Source of the DNA: Sepioteuthis lessoniana
Taxonomy: Eukaryota; Mollusca; Cephalopoda; Myopsida; Loliginidae
Reading direction: 5' to 3'
DNA length: 64,000 nt
NCBI GenBank assembly: GCA_963585895.1
Contig: OY757911.1
Location: 90,145,793-90,209,792 of the forward strand
Positions 20,755 through 32,234 of this stretch are shown here, in pieces. Both the position numbers and the translations under genes were made by a program. The notes beneath the pieces are model-generated. The model saw nothing but the letters and a program-made list of their open reading frames with translations, did not search any database and had not been told where the DNA came from. How positions within the stretch are numbered: the stretch's first letter is position 1; each line of letters starts with the position of its first letter.

Positions 20755-21272
20755 TAGCCCAGTTGGCTGAGGCCATAGAATACACCGACTGCTGAGGAAT
20801 AAGATCCCCACCCATCCAACACATTTTCTGGATATGATACTAAACCACTTACTTGTGAAACTCAAATTCTGGACATTGGGGGAATGTGGTGTACTCTTTT
20901 ATTGCTATTACTTCCGGGTCCACTCTGACTTGAAGTGGTAGAGCCTGTTAGGATTCAATCTTTAGGTCAAATAAAAATATGTAATCATTTTCTAAACTTG
21001 GAACCATCTAAGTGTTTGCAAACAAATTTATTTATTAGTATTACACAGAAAGTCTTAGAACTATTTAACTGAGTGCAACTAAAACTTTTAGTGTTTGATT
21101 GTAAAACGTGAAACCATTTAAATGCGTGCAAACAAATGAACACTGATTCGTTTACAGATAATGTTACCTACGAATATTCGTTTACAAATCATGTATTTAA
21201 TGTAAATGTATAAAGAAGATTTGAAGTTAAATGACCGACAAGGGTTGATATGCCATAAAACCCAAGTAACTA
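20755..21272 (+). repeat. SINE C2, complete with 12-bp target duplication
   Basis: Flanks tctaaattgaca (20743-20754) and tctaaatttaca (21273-21284) match 11/12. 5' end TAGCCCAGTTGGCTGAGG; head is diverged; the internal repeat differs from C1 (gaaaccatttaa…gcaaacaaatga). 3' tail gggttgatatgccataaaac. Length 518 bp. Confidence 0.88.
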
Positions 21273-21284
21273 TCTAAATTTACA

Positions 21285-22499
21285 CATTTTTTTTTCTAAG
21301 AAATTGTTAATTATATATAAAAATACATCACCTGTAAAGTAAACGTAACCATTGGAAATATGATCAAAAAGTATCAGAGCTGAACAAGAATTTTTAAAAA
21401 TATAAGATTTAAATTTTTATATAATAATGTGATAATGTCAAGATGTTTACATTGCAGTCTAGACATCTATATAAAATCAAGACTTGTCTGTACTTATTCT
21501 AGATACATTTTATCCGCAGTCTTGATCAATCAACAGTTTTCGGTGAAACACAAGATTGTGTAAGTGCTGAACCTTTCATATTCCTTAAACCTATCTCCGA
21601 GTAACTTTTCTGGTTTCCTAAAATGAAAATTCATCTCGATATGAAGACAGAGAGGACGTTAAAATCAATACGACGGCGCAGTTCACAGCATATGAAAAAT
21701 GGAGTTTAAGAGCTGCTTAAAACCAATAGAAAACTCACTGGAACGTGTGTAGAATGCCAATGGTACTATTTCCAAGAAAATCAATGTTTTATTCGTTGTT
21801 AATTTCCGCCTTGGTAAATATAGGTACAGTCTCGATACTTTCTAAACACGCATGGTACAACACCAATTCAGCGAAATGGAATTCTGTTTGTTTGTTTGTT
21901 AGTGGATAATTTTCGTATATCACGTTCGAATTTGTTAAAAAATTGACAGTTTACTCTTAGCAGTATACCAATTATATATATATGAACAATCCAGCACTTC
22001 TTCCCAGATAATTAATATTTAATAGATGATTTACACATGTGGTAAGTTCATGAGTATTCTCAGTGTCAATGTATTTGTATAATAAGAATGAAATATTTGG
22101 TGTTAAGCATATTATCGTTCTCTATCATAAATTGCGAGTTCCGAGACACAAAAAGTCATCATTCATTCGTTATGGAAAAATGTCAAGACTCAAAACGAGA
22201 TTACTGTCCATGTTGGGTGCTCCCGGTTTACCATCTCGAAGATAACGACGAAATTGTTCAAAACGGTTCCACTGCTATTCCAAACCTAATTCATCAGCTA
22301 GAGATAAATGTCCGCTGAATAGGATCCTTATTTCCAATCGATTAACTAATTGCAGTGAAATTTCCAAATTCTTGAATAATGCAGTTGTTGCTGTTTCTCG
22401 AAGAGATTTGGCTACGACAGCAGGATACCGATTTCGAAGCTACTTTTAACATTCAAACGGAAATGAAAGTATTCAATATGAACTAGAGATATTCAAAAT
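21285..22499. other. unassigned stretch
   Basis: AT-rich. Frames at 22063-22245 and 22088-22318 lie just before the Tc1 remnant but show no Tc1 motif. It may include eroded Tc1 5' sequence. Confidence 0.4.
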
Positions 22500-23330
22500 T
22501 GGTCTGTTAATCAATGAAGTCAAGTCATCTTCAGTGATGAATCAAGATTTTGTATTTCTTTTGGTGATCGTAGCACTGCTTCAAAAGAAAGTCACACGAA
22601 AGACATGACGCCAAACGCATGAAAAATGCGTAAAATTCCCTCATTCTGTAATGGTTTGGATGGATAGATGGATTCTTTGTTTAATGGCATATCAACCTTT
22701 GTAGGTTATTTAATGCCAAAGCCATTCTCATAGAAGAACAGTAGTGGTACTATTTAACCCATAGCTGGGAGGGTAAGGGGGTTCATGCCTTTCCCAAGGG
22801 TATTTGCCCGAAAGTGAGCGTAATAGCGCGACTGGAGTACGAACTCGCTTACTACGATTCCGCAGTCCATCGCTTTAACGATTACACCACGAGGACACCC
22901 CCTGTAATGGTTTGGGGTTGTATGTTTGATACTGATGTCAGAAAGACCTTAAAAAGATTGATTAATGCTGCTGTCAATCAAGATGTCCAAGATCATTTTC
23001 TTATCCCATAAATTGAGGACAAATTTGGGGACAATGGATTCATCTTCCAATTTGACCTTGCTTTATCCCACGTAGTAACATCTACAAAAGAATGTCTCAG
23101 GGAGAAAAGGATAGTTGATCTTGATTGGCTTGCAAATATCCCCGATGCAAATCCAATAGAAAATGTATGAGGAATCCTCTAGAGGAGATTAAGAAAATAG
23201 TATACATCAAATCTTGAAGGATTGAAGCGAGTCATTACTGAAGTGTAGGCAACGGTATCACCAGAGACCTGTGATTTAATCTTTTAGTTACCAAAATGAA
23301 TGAAAGAAATAGTAAATGCAAAATGTGCTG
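22500..23330 (+). pseudogene. Tc1-family transposase pseudogene, split by SINE A
   Basis: Plus strand reads QVIFSDESRFCISFGD, then SVMVWGCMFD (split at the SINE insertion), QFDLALSHVVTSTKECL (site of the second catalytic aspartate) and DWLANIPDANPIENV (site of the DD34E glutamate). Stops interrupt it, for example in place of the W of 'ENVWG'. Deleting the SINE and one 14-bp duplicate restores SVMVWG. The N-terminal DNA-binding part is not recognisable. The 22814-23011 frame is a SINE/Tc1 read-through artefact. Confidence 0.85.
22660..22901 (-). repeat. SINE A, complete, perfect 14-bp target duplication
   Basis: ctgtaatggtttgg flanks it at 22646-22659 and 22902-22915. Minus strand: cctcgtggtgtaatcgttaa (A box), gcgagttcgtactccag (B box), aaatacccttgggaaaggc, ctatgggttaaatagtacca, then the shared tail tttggcattaaataacctac and aaaggttgatatgccattaaac. 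The 242-bp copy defines the family ends. Confidence 0.95.
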
Positions 23331-23339
23331 CAAGAAAAT

Positions 23340-24000
23340 AGTAAACGTACTAATACAGTTCCTCAAAAGTGTGTTCATTAATGAATACATTTTTCTTGAT
23401 AAAAAAAAACAACTTTTTTTTTGTTACTAGACTTAACAATCTTCAAATCTTTAAAATCTCGGATATTAAAGAAAACCTTATTAGTCAGTGAAATACTATC
23501 ATATTATTTTCGTATTTTGATAAACAGTTCCAAGTCAACTGTCAACATTCAAACAAATTCGAACGAGAAATTTGAAAGTTATCTACCAAAAAAAAAAACT
23601 TAATATTCCATTTCACTGAAAATGTTTAATATATTAAATAGATACTTCTCCCAGTTGGTTTATCGAAGGACTTTGATAAACTATCATGTATAGGGTGGGG
23701 AGAAGTATTTGTACACTTGCAAATTACTTATTTAATACACAATGTGTAGGTGGGAATTTTGTTAAATATATTTCGACTTTTGTGTCAAAGATTTCTCTTT
23801 CCCAGCATGTTGTAATCAGAGGTCTGTCCTGAAAAATATGCTGGGGTAATCAAAAAACATGTTTATGATCTTGCAGGCAAAATCAATGATCATTAATAGC
23901 AATTAAATATTAAGTTAGATGTATCACATTACATCCGAAATATCAACAGACTTTTTTTGTAAGTTTGTGTTTATACTTGTTAACCTTCGAGCATTACTTG
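23340..24000. other. unassigned stretch
   Basis: A phrase gggtggggagaagtatttgtacac at 23694 resembles DNA-transposon ends, but no partner repeat was found. No gene. Confidence 0.4.
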
Positions 24001-24002
24001 TG

Positions 24003-24100
24003 CGCCCCAGATGGTGTAATGGTTAACAAGTTAGACTAGCAAACCTTCACGGGTGAATTCGAGTCCCATTTGGTACTCCATTAATACGGGCTAGTGAAAA
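24003..24100 (+). repeat. SINE E tRNA-like head
   Basis: ccagatggtgtaatggttaa is an A box and gtgaattcgagtcccat a B box, spaced as in tRNAs. 'tggtactcca' follows. A relative is at 56639-56745. Confidence 0.6.
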
Positions 24101-24137
24101 CGCTTAGTAAATTACAGCCTTCGAGCATTATTTTCAA

Positions 24138-24973
24138 TGGCCCAGTCGGCTGGAGCTGCAGAATGCATTGACTGCATCTTATCAGAGGAGGTTATCCAGT
24201 CGGCTGGGGCTGTAGAATACACCAACTGTATCTCTTCAGAAGGGGTAAGACCCCCCCCCCAACGAGTGTCCTGTATATGACACTAAACAATCTGATGGTG
24301 AGGTTTTAGTAATACTGGAGCTTTGGGAATGCGGAGTACTCCTTCATTGCCATCGCTCCCAGTTCCACTCTGGCCCGAAATAGTAGCACCTGAGTGAGTC
24401 CTATCTATGAGGAACAAAAAACTAAAATGCGTACTTATGCTAAACTGAACTGCTTGAAGTAGAACGGTTTTTGTATGCGAAACTGATTTGTTTGAAATGG
24501 AACTGTTTTGACATTGAAATTGTACTTACGCTAAACTGAATTGTTTGAAGTAGAACTGCTTTGACATTTAACTGTGTGTAAACAAAAACTATACTCTGGC
24601 CCGGAGTGGTTGCACTTTATTGGGTCCTATCTATGATTCAAATAGAACTAAACAGTATACTTACGCTAAACTGAATTGTTTGAAATAGTGCTCTTTTTAC
24701 ATTTAAATGTGTGTAAAGAAAAACTGTACTTGTGGTAAATTAATTTTTTTTAAATAGAACTGTTTTTGACATTATAACTGTGTACTTATATTGAACGGAA
24801 TTGTTTGAAATAGAACTGTTTTGACATTTAAACTGTATACTTATGCTAAACTGAAATGTTTATACTAGAACTGTCAGGCCGTCACTCTCTTTCTCTCTCT
24901 CTCTCTATATATATATATAAATGGATTTGGCATTAAATAACCTACAATGGTTGATATGCCATAAAACCAAACC
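24138..24973 (+). repeat. SINE C1, complete, doubled head
   Basis: Flanks cattattttcaa (24126-24137) and gattactttcaa (24974-24985) match 10/12. It starts TGGCCCAGTCGGCTGG. A short duplicate of the head start lies at about 24191, and a partial third head (cccggagtggttgcac) at about 24600. About six degenerate units follow, plus a (TC)n(TA)n insert at 24884-24920 and the tail gttgatatgccataaaacc. Confidence 0.88.
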
Positions 24974-24985
24974 GATTACTTTCAA

Positions 24986-25134
24986 AACAAAAATTTAAAA
25001 AGTTGAAAAGCTTATATCCTTCAATAATAATAATAATTTCTATTTGCATAATCAATTTTTTTCTATTAATGTCTTCGTCCAAGAACTATTGCAATAAGTA
25101 ATGAGTTCAAATAATACAATTTGAGAACCACAAA
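24986..25134. other. unassigned spacer
   Basis: Nothing recognised. Confidence 0.4.
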
Positions 25135-25335
25135 CTCATAAGCGACGTTCTCTTATGGACTCCAACACAGACGCGTAAGTGTGGGCCGGTCAGCTAGGAC
25201 TTACATACATCATCTTTGTGCGGACACTCGATGCTGTCTAGAAGACCTACCAGGAGCCATGGACGTTAGGGACGGATGGCGAGAGAAAGGAAAGTAAGAG
25301 AATTTTGTTCCGTCAACGCGACCTGAAGATGGTAT
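25135..25335 (+). mobile_element. LINE K2 3' fragment
   Basis: Encodes in broken frame TLLWTPTQTRKCG-like, then LHTSSLCGHSM and GRMARER, the C-terminal end of K2. It stops about 20 bp before the hAT-like element. Confidence 0.65.
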
Positions 25336-25357
25336 ATATATATATATATATATATAC

Positions 25358-25890
25358 CAGTGGGGACTCTAGCCTATTTTTGCTACTCGTGCCCCCCCCC
25401 TCTGTCAACTTAAGTTCCCAACCCGTGGTCTGTGGACCCAAAGTAAGTCATCATAGTTGCTATTGCGTGATTCTCCATTGTATAGCACAGATTGACAAAC
25501 GTACCTTGCATGGTGTTTTTTTGTAAACAATCAAGATACTATATAATTTGTAGTCTTGTTAATACAGTAGATTAGATAATTTTTTTCCTTTCAGAAGTAT
25601 AGAAGAAAAGAGAAGATGTTCATTACTATGACGAGAAAAATATGTTTATTAGAATAAAGAAACTGATGACAATATAAACAGACACAGCTAGTAGTTCCAA
25701 TTTCGCTTAAAATAAAGATTATTTGTTGAAAATGTATTCAAATAAACAAATTTTAGTTACAGAATGTAATATATGCAACATTCATTAAAGAAATAGAGAT
25801 CTGTTAGTGAAAAAACGAATTAAAATACGCCGTTTAACCAACATTTACCATAGCGATGATGATGACGTCGGCGACGGCTATAATCTGCTA

Positions 25891-25933
<43 letters not shown>

Positions 25934-26359
25934 CCCTCTCCCTCTTCCCAAGACAGCTGTCAGCTGTCAGAATGTGCTAAGATTTTTGAGCATGGTGTTT
26001 GGGTTGCTCTTGCTAAAAGCGGATTTCTCTAACATTACTGTTATTATAAGGGTCTAGTGCTCGGCACGGATTTGCGCGTGTTCAACATTATAGCCGATTT
26101 TATGGGATGTTCAATGAATCTGACGGTGGCCGGACAAAGACCATCCGTTCAAAACAGCATCGTTGTATTATTCCCAGATATATTTATGAACTTTTGGCTA
26201 CTTAGTTATCGAAACTTGAATAGATACGTAATTTAATTGAGATCAGACTAAGTATGTTTGCTTGAAATTAATGGATGATTTTTAATCCATTTTGAATAAC
26301 ATTGACCGAGTTATTGGTCGTGCCGGGCACGAGTAGCACTCGTCCCGTCTCCGCTCCTG
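25358..26359. mobile_element. hAT-like non-autonomous element, 1,002 bp
   Basis: Eight-base duplications atatatac at 25350-25357 and 26360-26367. Ends are CAGTGGGGAC… and, reversed, CAGGAGCGGAGAC…, both followed about 25 bases in by the identical tgctactcgtgccc. Eight-base duplications and CAGnG-type termini fit the hAT superfamily. No transposase was found inside; the interior includes ttcccaacccgtggtctgtg and a (TC)n run. The left duplication lies in a TA tract, but its terminal C makes chance less likely. Confidence 0.72.
25890..25931. repeat. (TC)n microsatellite
   Basis: Lies within the hAT-like element. Confidence 0.95.
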
Positions 26360-26367
26360 ATATATAC

Positions 26368-27035
26368 ATACATACATATTTACGGCGGGTAAAAATATTG
26401 AAAAGCACTAAGCGTCTAACAGTCAGTAGCTATTTAGTTTGCCTCACCAGTTTTCCACACAAGTAATTCCGGACGCTCTGCATATTTTTGATTTTAGTCT
26501 TTGCTGAAATTTTCTCCATTTTCAAATTGAAATGCCATATCTTACTGAGGAAAGAATTTAGCGTATCAAAGATAAAGATTTTCAAAGGAAAATGTCTGCT
26601 TATAAGTTCATTACAATTGGTATAAATTCACTGAGTTTCCCAAAAGTGGTGTATAATAGAACTGAAATAAATAATTCATTAGACTTAATAAATAAAGGTA
26701 TTTAATGCGTACCATGTTTCTTAAGAATACATGCCATTCGGCTATATACATGTGTTTCTCTATGATTATCGTTCTTTTTATATTTATCTCCCTTCGTCTT
26801 GCACACAAACATTCATATGTATCCCTACAGTGCTGGATTTAGCCATTGCGTTTTGGAACCTGTTGCCCAGGGGTACCAGCCAGTTGGGATTAGGGTACTC
26901 CTGAACTTAAGTATAGAATCAATGTATAAGTATTGCTCTGGGGCAAGCAGCCCCAACGTGAACATTAAAAAAAACCCAGGGTTGATGTGTTCTAAACAAG
27001 AAGGAGCCATCTCCACTTAAAGTGGCAAGCCTCCG
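26368..27035. other. unassigned stretch
   Basis: A hAT-end-like cagtgctggatttagcc lies at about 26829 without a partner. Overlapping small frames at 26799-27020 show no domain. Confidence 0.4.
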
Positions 27036-27516
27036 AGATCAGTCGACCAGTTCACATACCTCGGTAGTAATATCTCATCAACTGAAAGCGATATCAACAT
27101 ACACATAAAAAGGCATGGACTGCTATTGACAGGTTATCGAAATCTGAACTCTCTGATAAAATAAAAAAGGAATTCTTCCAAGTTGTGACTGTGTTAGTAC
27201 TACTATATGGATGCACCACCTGGAAATGCAAGGAGAGAAAGCTAGATGGGAACCACACAATGTTACGATCTGTTTTAATCAAATCCTTGAAACAGAACCC
27301 AACAAAAGAGCAGCTGTACGGCCACTTACGTCACATCTCCCAAATCATCCAAGTAGGATGAACAAGACATACTGGGCACTGCTGGAGAAGTAAAGACGAG
27401 CTCATCAGTGAAGTTCTCTTATGGCCAACCAGCAAGAACTTATATACATCAGCTCTGTGCGGACACTTGATGCAGTCTTGAGGACCGGACAGGAGTGATG
27501 GATGATAGGGACGGAT

Positions 27517-27557
<41 letters not shown>

Positions 27558-27610
27558 ACGGAACACCGTGCTAACACAACTTGACGATGATGATGATGAT
27601 GATGATGATT
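27036..27610 (+). mobile_element. LINE K2 3' end with (TGA)n tail
   Basis: Reads VDQFTYLGSNISSTESDIN, then LSKSELSDKIKKEFFQ, VLLYGCTTW, KLDGNHTMLRS and TRHTGHCWRSKDELISEVLL through two frame changes. It has a (GA)n expansion at 27519-27553 and a (GATGAT)n tail at 27582-27609. It covers the last ~170 codons of ORF2. No RT active site. Confidence 0.8.
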
Positions 27611-27662
27611 TCTACACTTTGCTGGTAAACAAACTATTAATTTCTCCATTCCCTAATGTTGG

Positions 27663-28094
27663 TAGACCAGTCGGATAGAGCTGTAGAATACACCGACTTC
27701 ATCGCAGCAGAGGAGTAAGACCCCTCCCCTCAACGAGTTTCCTAGATATGACACTAAACCATATAATGATGAGGCTTCAGTCCTGGAGCTTTGGGCCCCT
27801 TCGTTGCCAATACTCCCAGGTCCAACCTGAAGCGGAGTAGTAGAACCTGTTAGGGTCCTGTCTATGAGTCAAATAGGACTACTTAATCGTTCAAATCATT
27901 TTACTGTGAGCAACCAAAGGATTAATATTAAATTGAATTATCATTATATAGTAATACTTGGACCCATTTAATAGTGTGCAAACGATGAAATACTGTTGAA
28001 TAGAATTATTGGGGTTAAATAGCAATAAGTGAAACCATTTAACTGTGAGCAAACAAATGAGTTCTGGCTCGTTAAAAATGTTCCCTAGAAATTA

Positions 28095-28138
<44 letters not shown>

Positions 28139-28555
28139 CAAGCAATATTGAATAAGTCCTGGCGGCAACACCCCACAAGGCACCAACTATACGGCCACCT
28201 GCCTCCCATCACGAAAACTATCCAAGTTAGACGAACCAGACATGCAGGACACTGCTGGAGAAGCAGGGAGAGCTCATAAGTAATGTACTCCTATGGACCC
28301 CCACGTATGGCCGAGCAAAAGCAGGACAACCAGCTCGAACATACATACATACAACAGCTATGTGAGGATAGGGGATGCAGCCCTGAAGACGTGCCAGAGG
28401 GGATAAACGATAGGGAGAAGTGGCGAGAGAGGGTCAGGGATATCCGTGCTGGCGGCACGATATGATGATGATGATGATGATGATACATATATATGTATAA
28501 ACAGAATCTGACATTAAATAACCCATAAGGGTTGATACGCCATAAAATTCAACCA
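27663..28555 (+). repeat. SINE C2 split by LINE K1
   Basis: 5' TAGACCAGTCGG at 27663. Flanks ccctaatgttgg (27651-27662) and acctaatgctga (28556-28567) match 9/12. C2-type internal units run to a (TA)n at 28099-28135. The 3' part (gaatctgacattaaataacc, agggttgatacgccataaaa) resumes at 28486 after the LINE insertion. Confidence 0.8.
28137..28485 (+). mobile_element. LINE K1 3' end inserted in SINE C2
   Basis: Begins inside the C2 (TA)n and ends with (ATGATG)n at 28463-28483, so its tail abuts the TA tract. It encodes RTRHAGHCWRSRE, then (28283-28465) RTYIQQLCEDRGC and ERVRDIRAGGTI. A frameshift lies at about 28272. Confidence 0.82.
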
Positions 28556-28567
28556 ACCTAATGCTGA

Positions 28568-28864
28568 AATCGCTCAACAGATTAAAATAACATGTATCAC
28601 ATTGTGACATGTGTTATAATGTTAAGTAACATGAATTACCAGTTAAGTAACATGTGTAGCACAGTACCAGTAACAAGAAACGGCCCCTGACCTAACTTAT
28701 GCACGACATTTACTAAAATCCAAATAACAAATTCAAATCTGTGATCCAAACAAAATCACAATGTAAACGAAATTGACAACAAAACTTTTACATAAAAAAT
28801 ACTAGAGTATATTTTATCTAGTTATTAGTGTGGGGGAACAAGAAATGATTACCCCCCCTTAGAG
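28568..28864. other. unassigned stretch
   Basis: The phrase gtaacatg recurs several times in 28600-28660. No gene. Confidence 0.4.
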
Positions 28865-29320
28865 AACTGGCATGTCCGTTAGGGCATCAGGTGTAATAAA
28901 GTAGTGTGTCTCCTGGCAGACCTACAAACGCATCTTTAACCTCAATTTGCCCCTGGCGTTTGAATAGTGGTGGCCTTGTCTCTGACCCTGCCAGGGAACG
29001 GTAAAGCCACATGGCTATATTACCCACATTTATCAAGTAAGCATTTTTCCATTTTGTACCCCTTCTACATACTGCTTGTTCATGGAACAATATGTGTATA
29101 ATTCTTCTATGGGACATGTATTCTTTCTTTTAATGCTAATTGTATATATATATATATATATATATAGTGTATATAAAAAGATGATTTTGTGTAAATGAGT
29201 TTATTTTATATTTTTTATCTGTCATGTTCAGTGTTGATGTATCATGGATATACTAATGCCAATATTAGTCCTTTGTAAGTGGAGACTTGACTAAATATCT
29301 TTCCTACCATTAAGCATTCC
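28865..29320 (-). repeat. dispersed repeat family F, copy 1
   Basis: Shares tttaccccttctacatactg-type sequence (here tgtaccccttctacatactg then cttgttcat), ggtaaagccacatggctata, and tcatggatatactaatgcca with copies at 37970, 42913, 43410, 44736 and 46136. A (TA)n lies at 29140-29166. The minus frame 28887-29117 encodes a peptide with HILFHEQAVCRRG, shared in part with copy 2. Class unknown. Confidence 0.75.
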
Positions 29321-30164
29321 AGTATTAGAAGTGACAAAAATGCATGGTTAAAGGTCGATTTTTTTTTATTGTAAGATATTGTAATTCTTTGATACCACGT
29401 CAACAGTTGTCGGTTGTAAATAGGCTGACATGGCGGCTAAATCTTTGTAAAAAAAACACAAAAGAAGAGTTTCTTGTATCAAAGATAAAAGACGTGAATT
29501 TATTTGTGTAATGATGACAAAGGATTGGTTAGAGAAAGTTCCTTGATCGTTCTCACGGTTACATTTTCTATCATGGCTTTCATCCTTCGTATTTAAAAAG
29601 GTGATAATCAACCGTACGACTCTGGAATTAATAAATGTTTTTTGTCTATTTGATTTTTTAGAGCAAACCAGCCGATACCTGTTTTTCGTCCTATCTTATC
29701 ATCAATAGCTTCTGTTGGCTAAAACGGTTATCGTAAAACCTGACCATGTTTTTTTTTCTCTTCAGATAGGCTCATCAAAATATCAATGAATCTCTGGCAA
29801 TTTACACATTGGTATTTTGATGAGCTGGGGCGGGCATGAAAGCTGGGGAAAAAATAAAATATGGCTTTCAAATTTACCCATGCCAAGAATTTTTTTCGGT
29901 TCTAATAACTTGGCATCATAGACTTGATTTTTCTTATTAACTGAAAGCATGGTTTTCGTTAATTGTTGTCTATTTCGCGTTTGTATTTTATTTCATTTTA
30001 TCTTATTTATTCCTTTATTGTAAATTTCATAACCTAAAACAACAACAAAAAAAAAACTGCGGTTAATTCCCTTATAAATATCTTGTAATAATCATGACTG
30101 TGACTATGTTACAGATTGCATCAATGTTTGATATGATGTGAACAACCACTACATATAATTCACC
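29321..30164. other. unassigned stretch
   Basis: AT-rich; poly-A at 30043-30057. The 81-codon minus frame (29366-29611) has no recognised domain. Confidence 0.4.
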
Positions 30165-30520
30165 CTGTCTACGCTGACTGTATCATCTACAGAAGCGTAA
30201 AGTGATGATCTGGGTATGACACTAAATTGTATGTAGTGAGACTACCGGTTGTGGAGTTATGGGGAGTGTGGCGTACCCATTTATTGCAATTAATCCCAAT
30301 TCCACTCTGACACGCGGTAGTAATATCTGTTTGGGTCCCATCTATGGGTCAAAAAGTTCTGTTTACGAATTATGGGCATTAGATAGGAATACCTGATATC
30401 CTATGAGCGTAAGCAAAAACTCTTAAGAAAGTACACAAAAAATGTAAATATAGATATATAATGTACGCAATTCCCTAACCTCTTGGTATGAAATAACCCC
30501 AGACCGGTTGACATGCCGTA
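30165..30520 (+). repeat. SINE C, degenerate old copy
   Basis: Recognisable head phrases (ctgggtatgacactaaattg, ccaattccactctgac, gggtcccatctatgggtcaa) and tail (ccggttgacatgccgtaaaa). The 5' end is eroded. Confidence 0.7.
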
Positions 30521-30521
30521 A

Positions 30522-30551
30522 AAATCTATCTATCTATCTATCTATCTATCT
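30522..30551. repeat. (TATC)n microsatellite
   Basis: Directly abuts the SINE C tail. Confidence 0.95.
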
Positions 30552-31543
30552 TGCTTTTTCACCAAAATGTTTAAAGACGGTGAGAAATATCAGTTTTATT
30601 TCAGGTTATATAACTGTGGGGATTATAAACTGATAATTGTCAAAGTTAAGTCCTGTTGACGTCATCGCCACAGATTTTAGCTGATTGCGGAGGTTTCAGA
30701 GCAGCAATGATATTGCAAGGAAAAGAAAAAAGGAAAAAAAAAAAAGAAAAAGAAAATAGTAAATAAAATAGAATAAAAAAAAAAACTATTTAAAACACAA
30801 TTGCTGCACTCTCCAATGGAACTCTCCGAACGTTTTTATAAAAGACACGTGACAGAAGGAAATCACTCTTTAGGATCCTCGCGACGGTATATGACAGTTG
30901 AATTTTTGTGGTTTGTTTTTGTTTGTTTTTTTTTCTTTACTTAAGCCCAGCGAATGCCTACGTGTGAAAAATGACGCTCGCCTCGAAAAAGACTACATCG
31001 TTAAAAAAGAAACCCTTCTTTTGTACAAAAGAACTCAAACTACCAGAATTTTCATCCAATAGCAGTATGGATTTTCTATCCGGAACAGCATCATTCCAAC
31101 ATAAAATGAAATGAGCTCAGGACGTTCTCTGTAGAGCAATTACAATGACTGATTCACCAGTCTTTAAGAAAGTTTCAAAAACAAATGCACGGTGTACACC
31201 ATTCCAAGTTATGATCGTAATTGATCGTATAAAAAATATAAGGCAAGACATTAGCTAGATGGGGTTACCACTACAACTTGCCTAAATCCACTTACATCAC
31301 AGAGGTGACAGTTTAAATTTGCTTGGTATTTCTACTACATTCTATGAATATTATTAAAAACACATTTAACAGATGGGTTTATCAGAGATTTGGGTCTTTA
31401 TAGTAGAGCTCCACACTGGCCCAAGTGACCCAGTTGGGACTGATCCCTTCCCAGTACCAGCTGCAATTCGTAGGTCTTCTTTTTTTTTATCTAAATCCAT
31501 CAAATGGCTTTTTTTGTGAACTCTATGATGGTTCTAATGCCTC
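30552..31543. other. unassigned stretch
   Basis: About 1 kb with A-rich tracts (30720-30786). No repeat, RNA or gene recognised. Confidence 0.4.
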
Positions 31544-31555
31544 CCATTTTATACC

Positions 31556-32222
31556 TTGCCCAGTCGGCAGGGGCTGTAGAATACACCGACTGCACCTCTG
31601 CAGAGGGGTAATACCCCCCAATGAGTGTCCTGGATATGACACTAAGCGATCTGATGGTGAAGTTCCAGTGATGCTGGAGCTTTGGGGAATGCGGAGTACC
31701 CCTTCATTGCCATTGCTTCCAGGTCCACTCTGGCCCGAAATGATAGCACCTGATAGGGCCCTATCTATGGGTTAAATAGAACTAACTGCATACTTAAGCT
31801 AAACTGAATTGTTTAAATTAGAACTGTTTGACCAAACTGAATAGCTTGAAATAAAAATGTTTGTGACAAATAAACTGTGTACTTATATTTAAACTGTGTG
31901 CTTATGGTAAACTGAATTGCTTGAAATCAAACTGTTTTTGACATTGAAACTGTACTTACACTTAACTGAATTGTTAATATAGAACTGTTTTGACATTTAA
32001 CTGTGTGTAAACAAAATCTGTACTTATACTAAACTAAATTAGCTGAATTAGAACTGCTTGACTAAACAGAATAACTTGAAATAGAAACGTTTTTGACAAT
32101 TAAACTGTGTACTCATACGAAACTGAATTGTTTGAAATATAACTGATTATTTGCATAAAAATGGATTTGGCGTTAAATAACCTACAAAAGTTGATATGCC
32201 ATAAAACCGAACCAACCAACAA
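31556..32222 (+). repeat. SINE C1, complete with 12-bp target duplication
   Basis: Flanks ccattttatacc (31544-31555) and cccttttatacc (32223-32234) match 11/12. It starts TTGCCCAGTCGGCAGG, the same first base as the copy at 4901-5469. The head runs to gggttaaatagaac, then about six units, the tail gcgttaaataacctacaa, and caaccaac at the end. 667 bp. The 116-codon frame across its left border is a shadow. Confidence 0.93.
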
Positions 32223-32234
32223 CCCTTTTATACC

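Noticed and set aside
22814-23011. 65-codon gene containing VMVWGCMFD
   Set aside because: Read-through from a SINE A head into a Tc1 transposase remnant.
23694-23716. Terminal repeat of the Tc1 element at 22500-23330
   Set aside because: Resembles a transposon end, but no matching inverted copy was found upstream.
31425-31775. 116-codon plus-strand gene
   Set aside because: Crosses the left border of a complete SINE C1; the C-terminal half is SINE head sequence.
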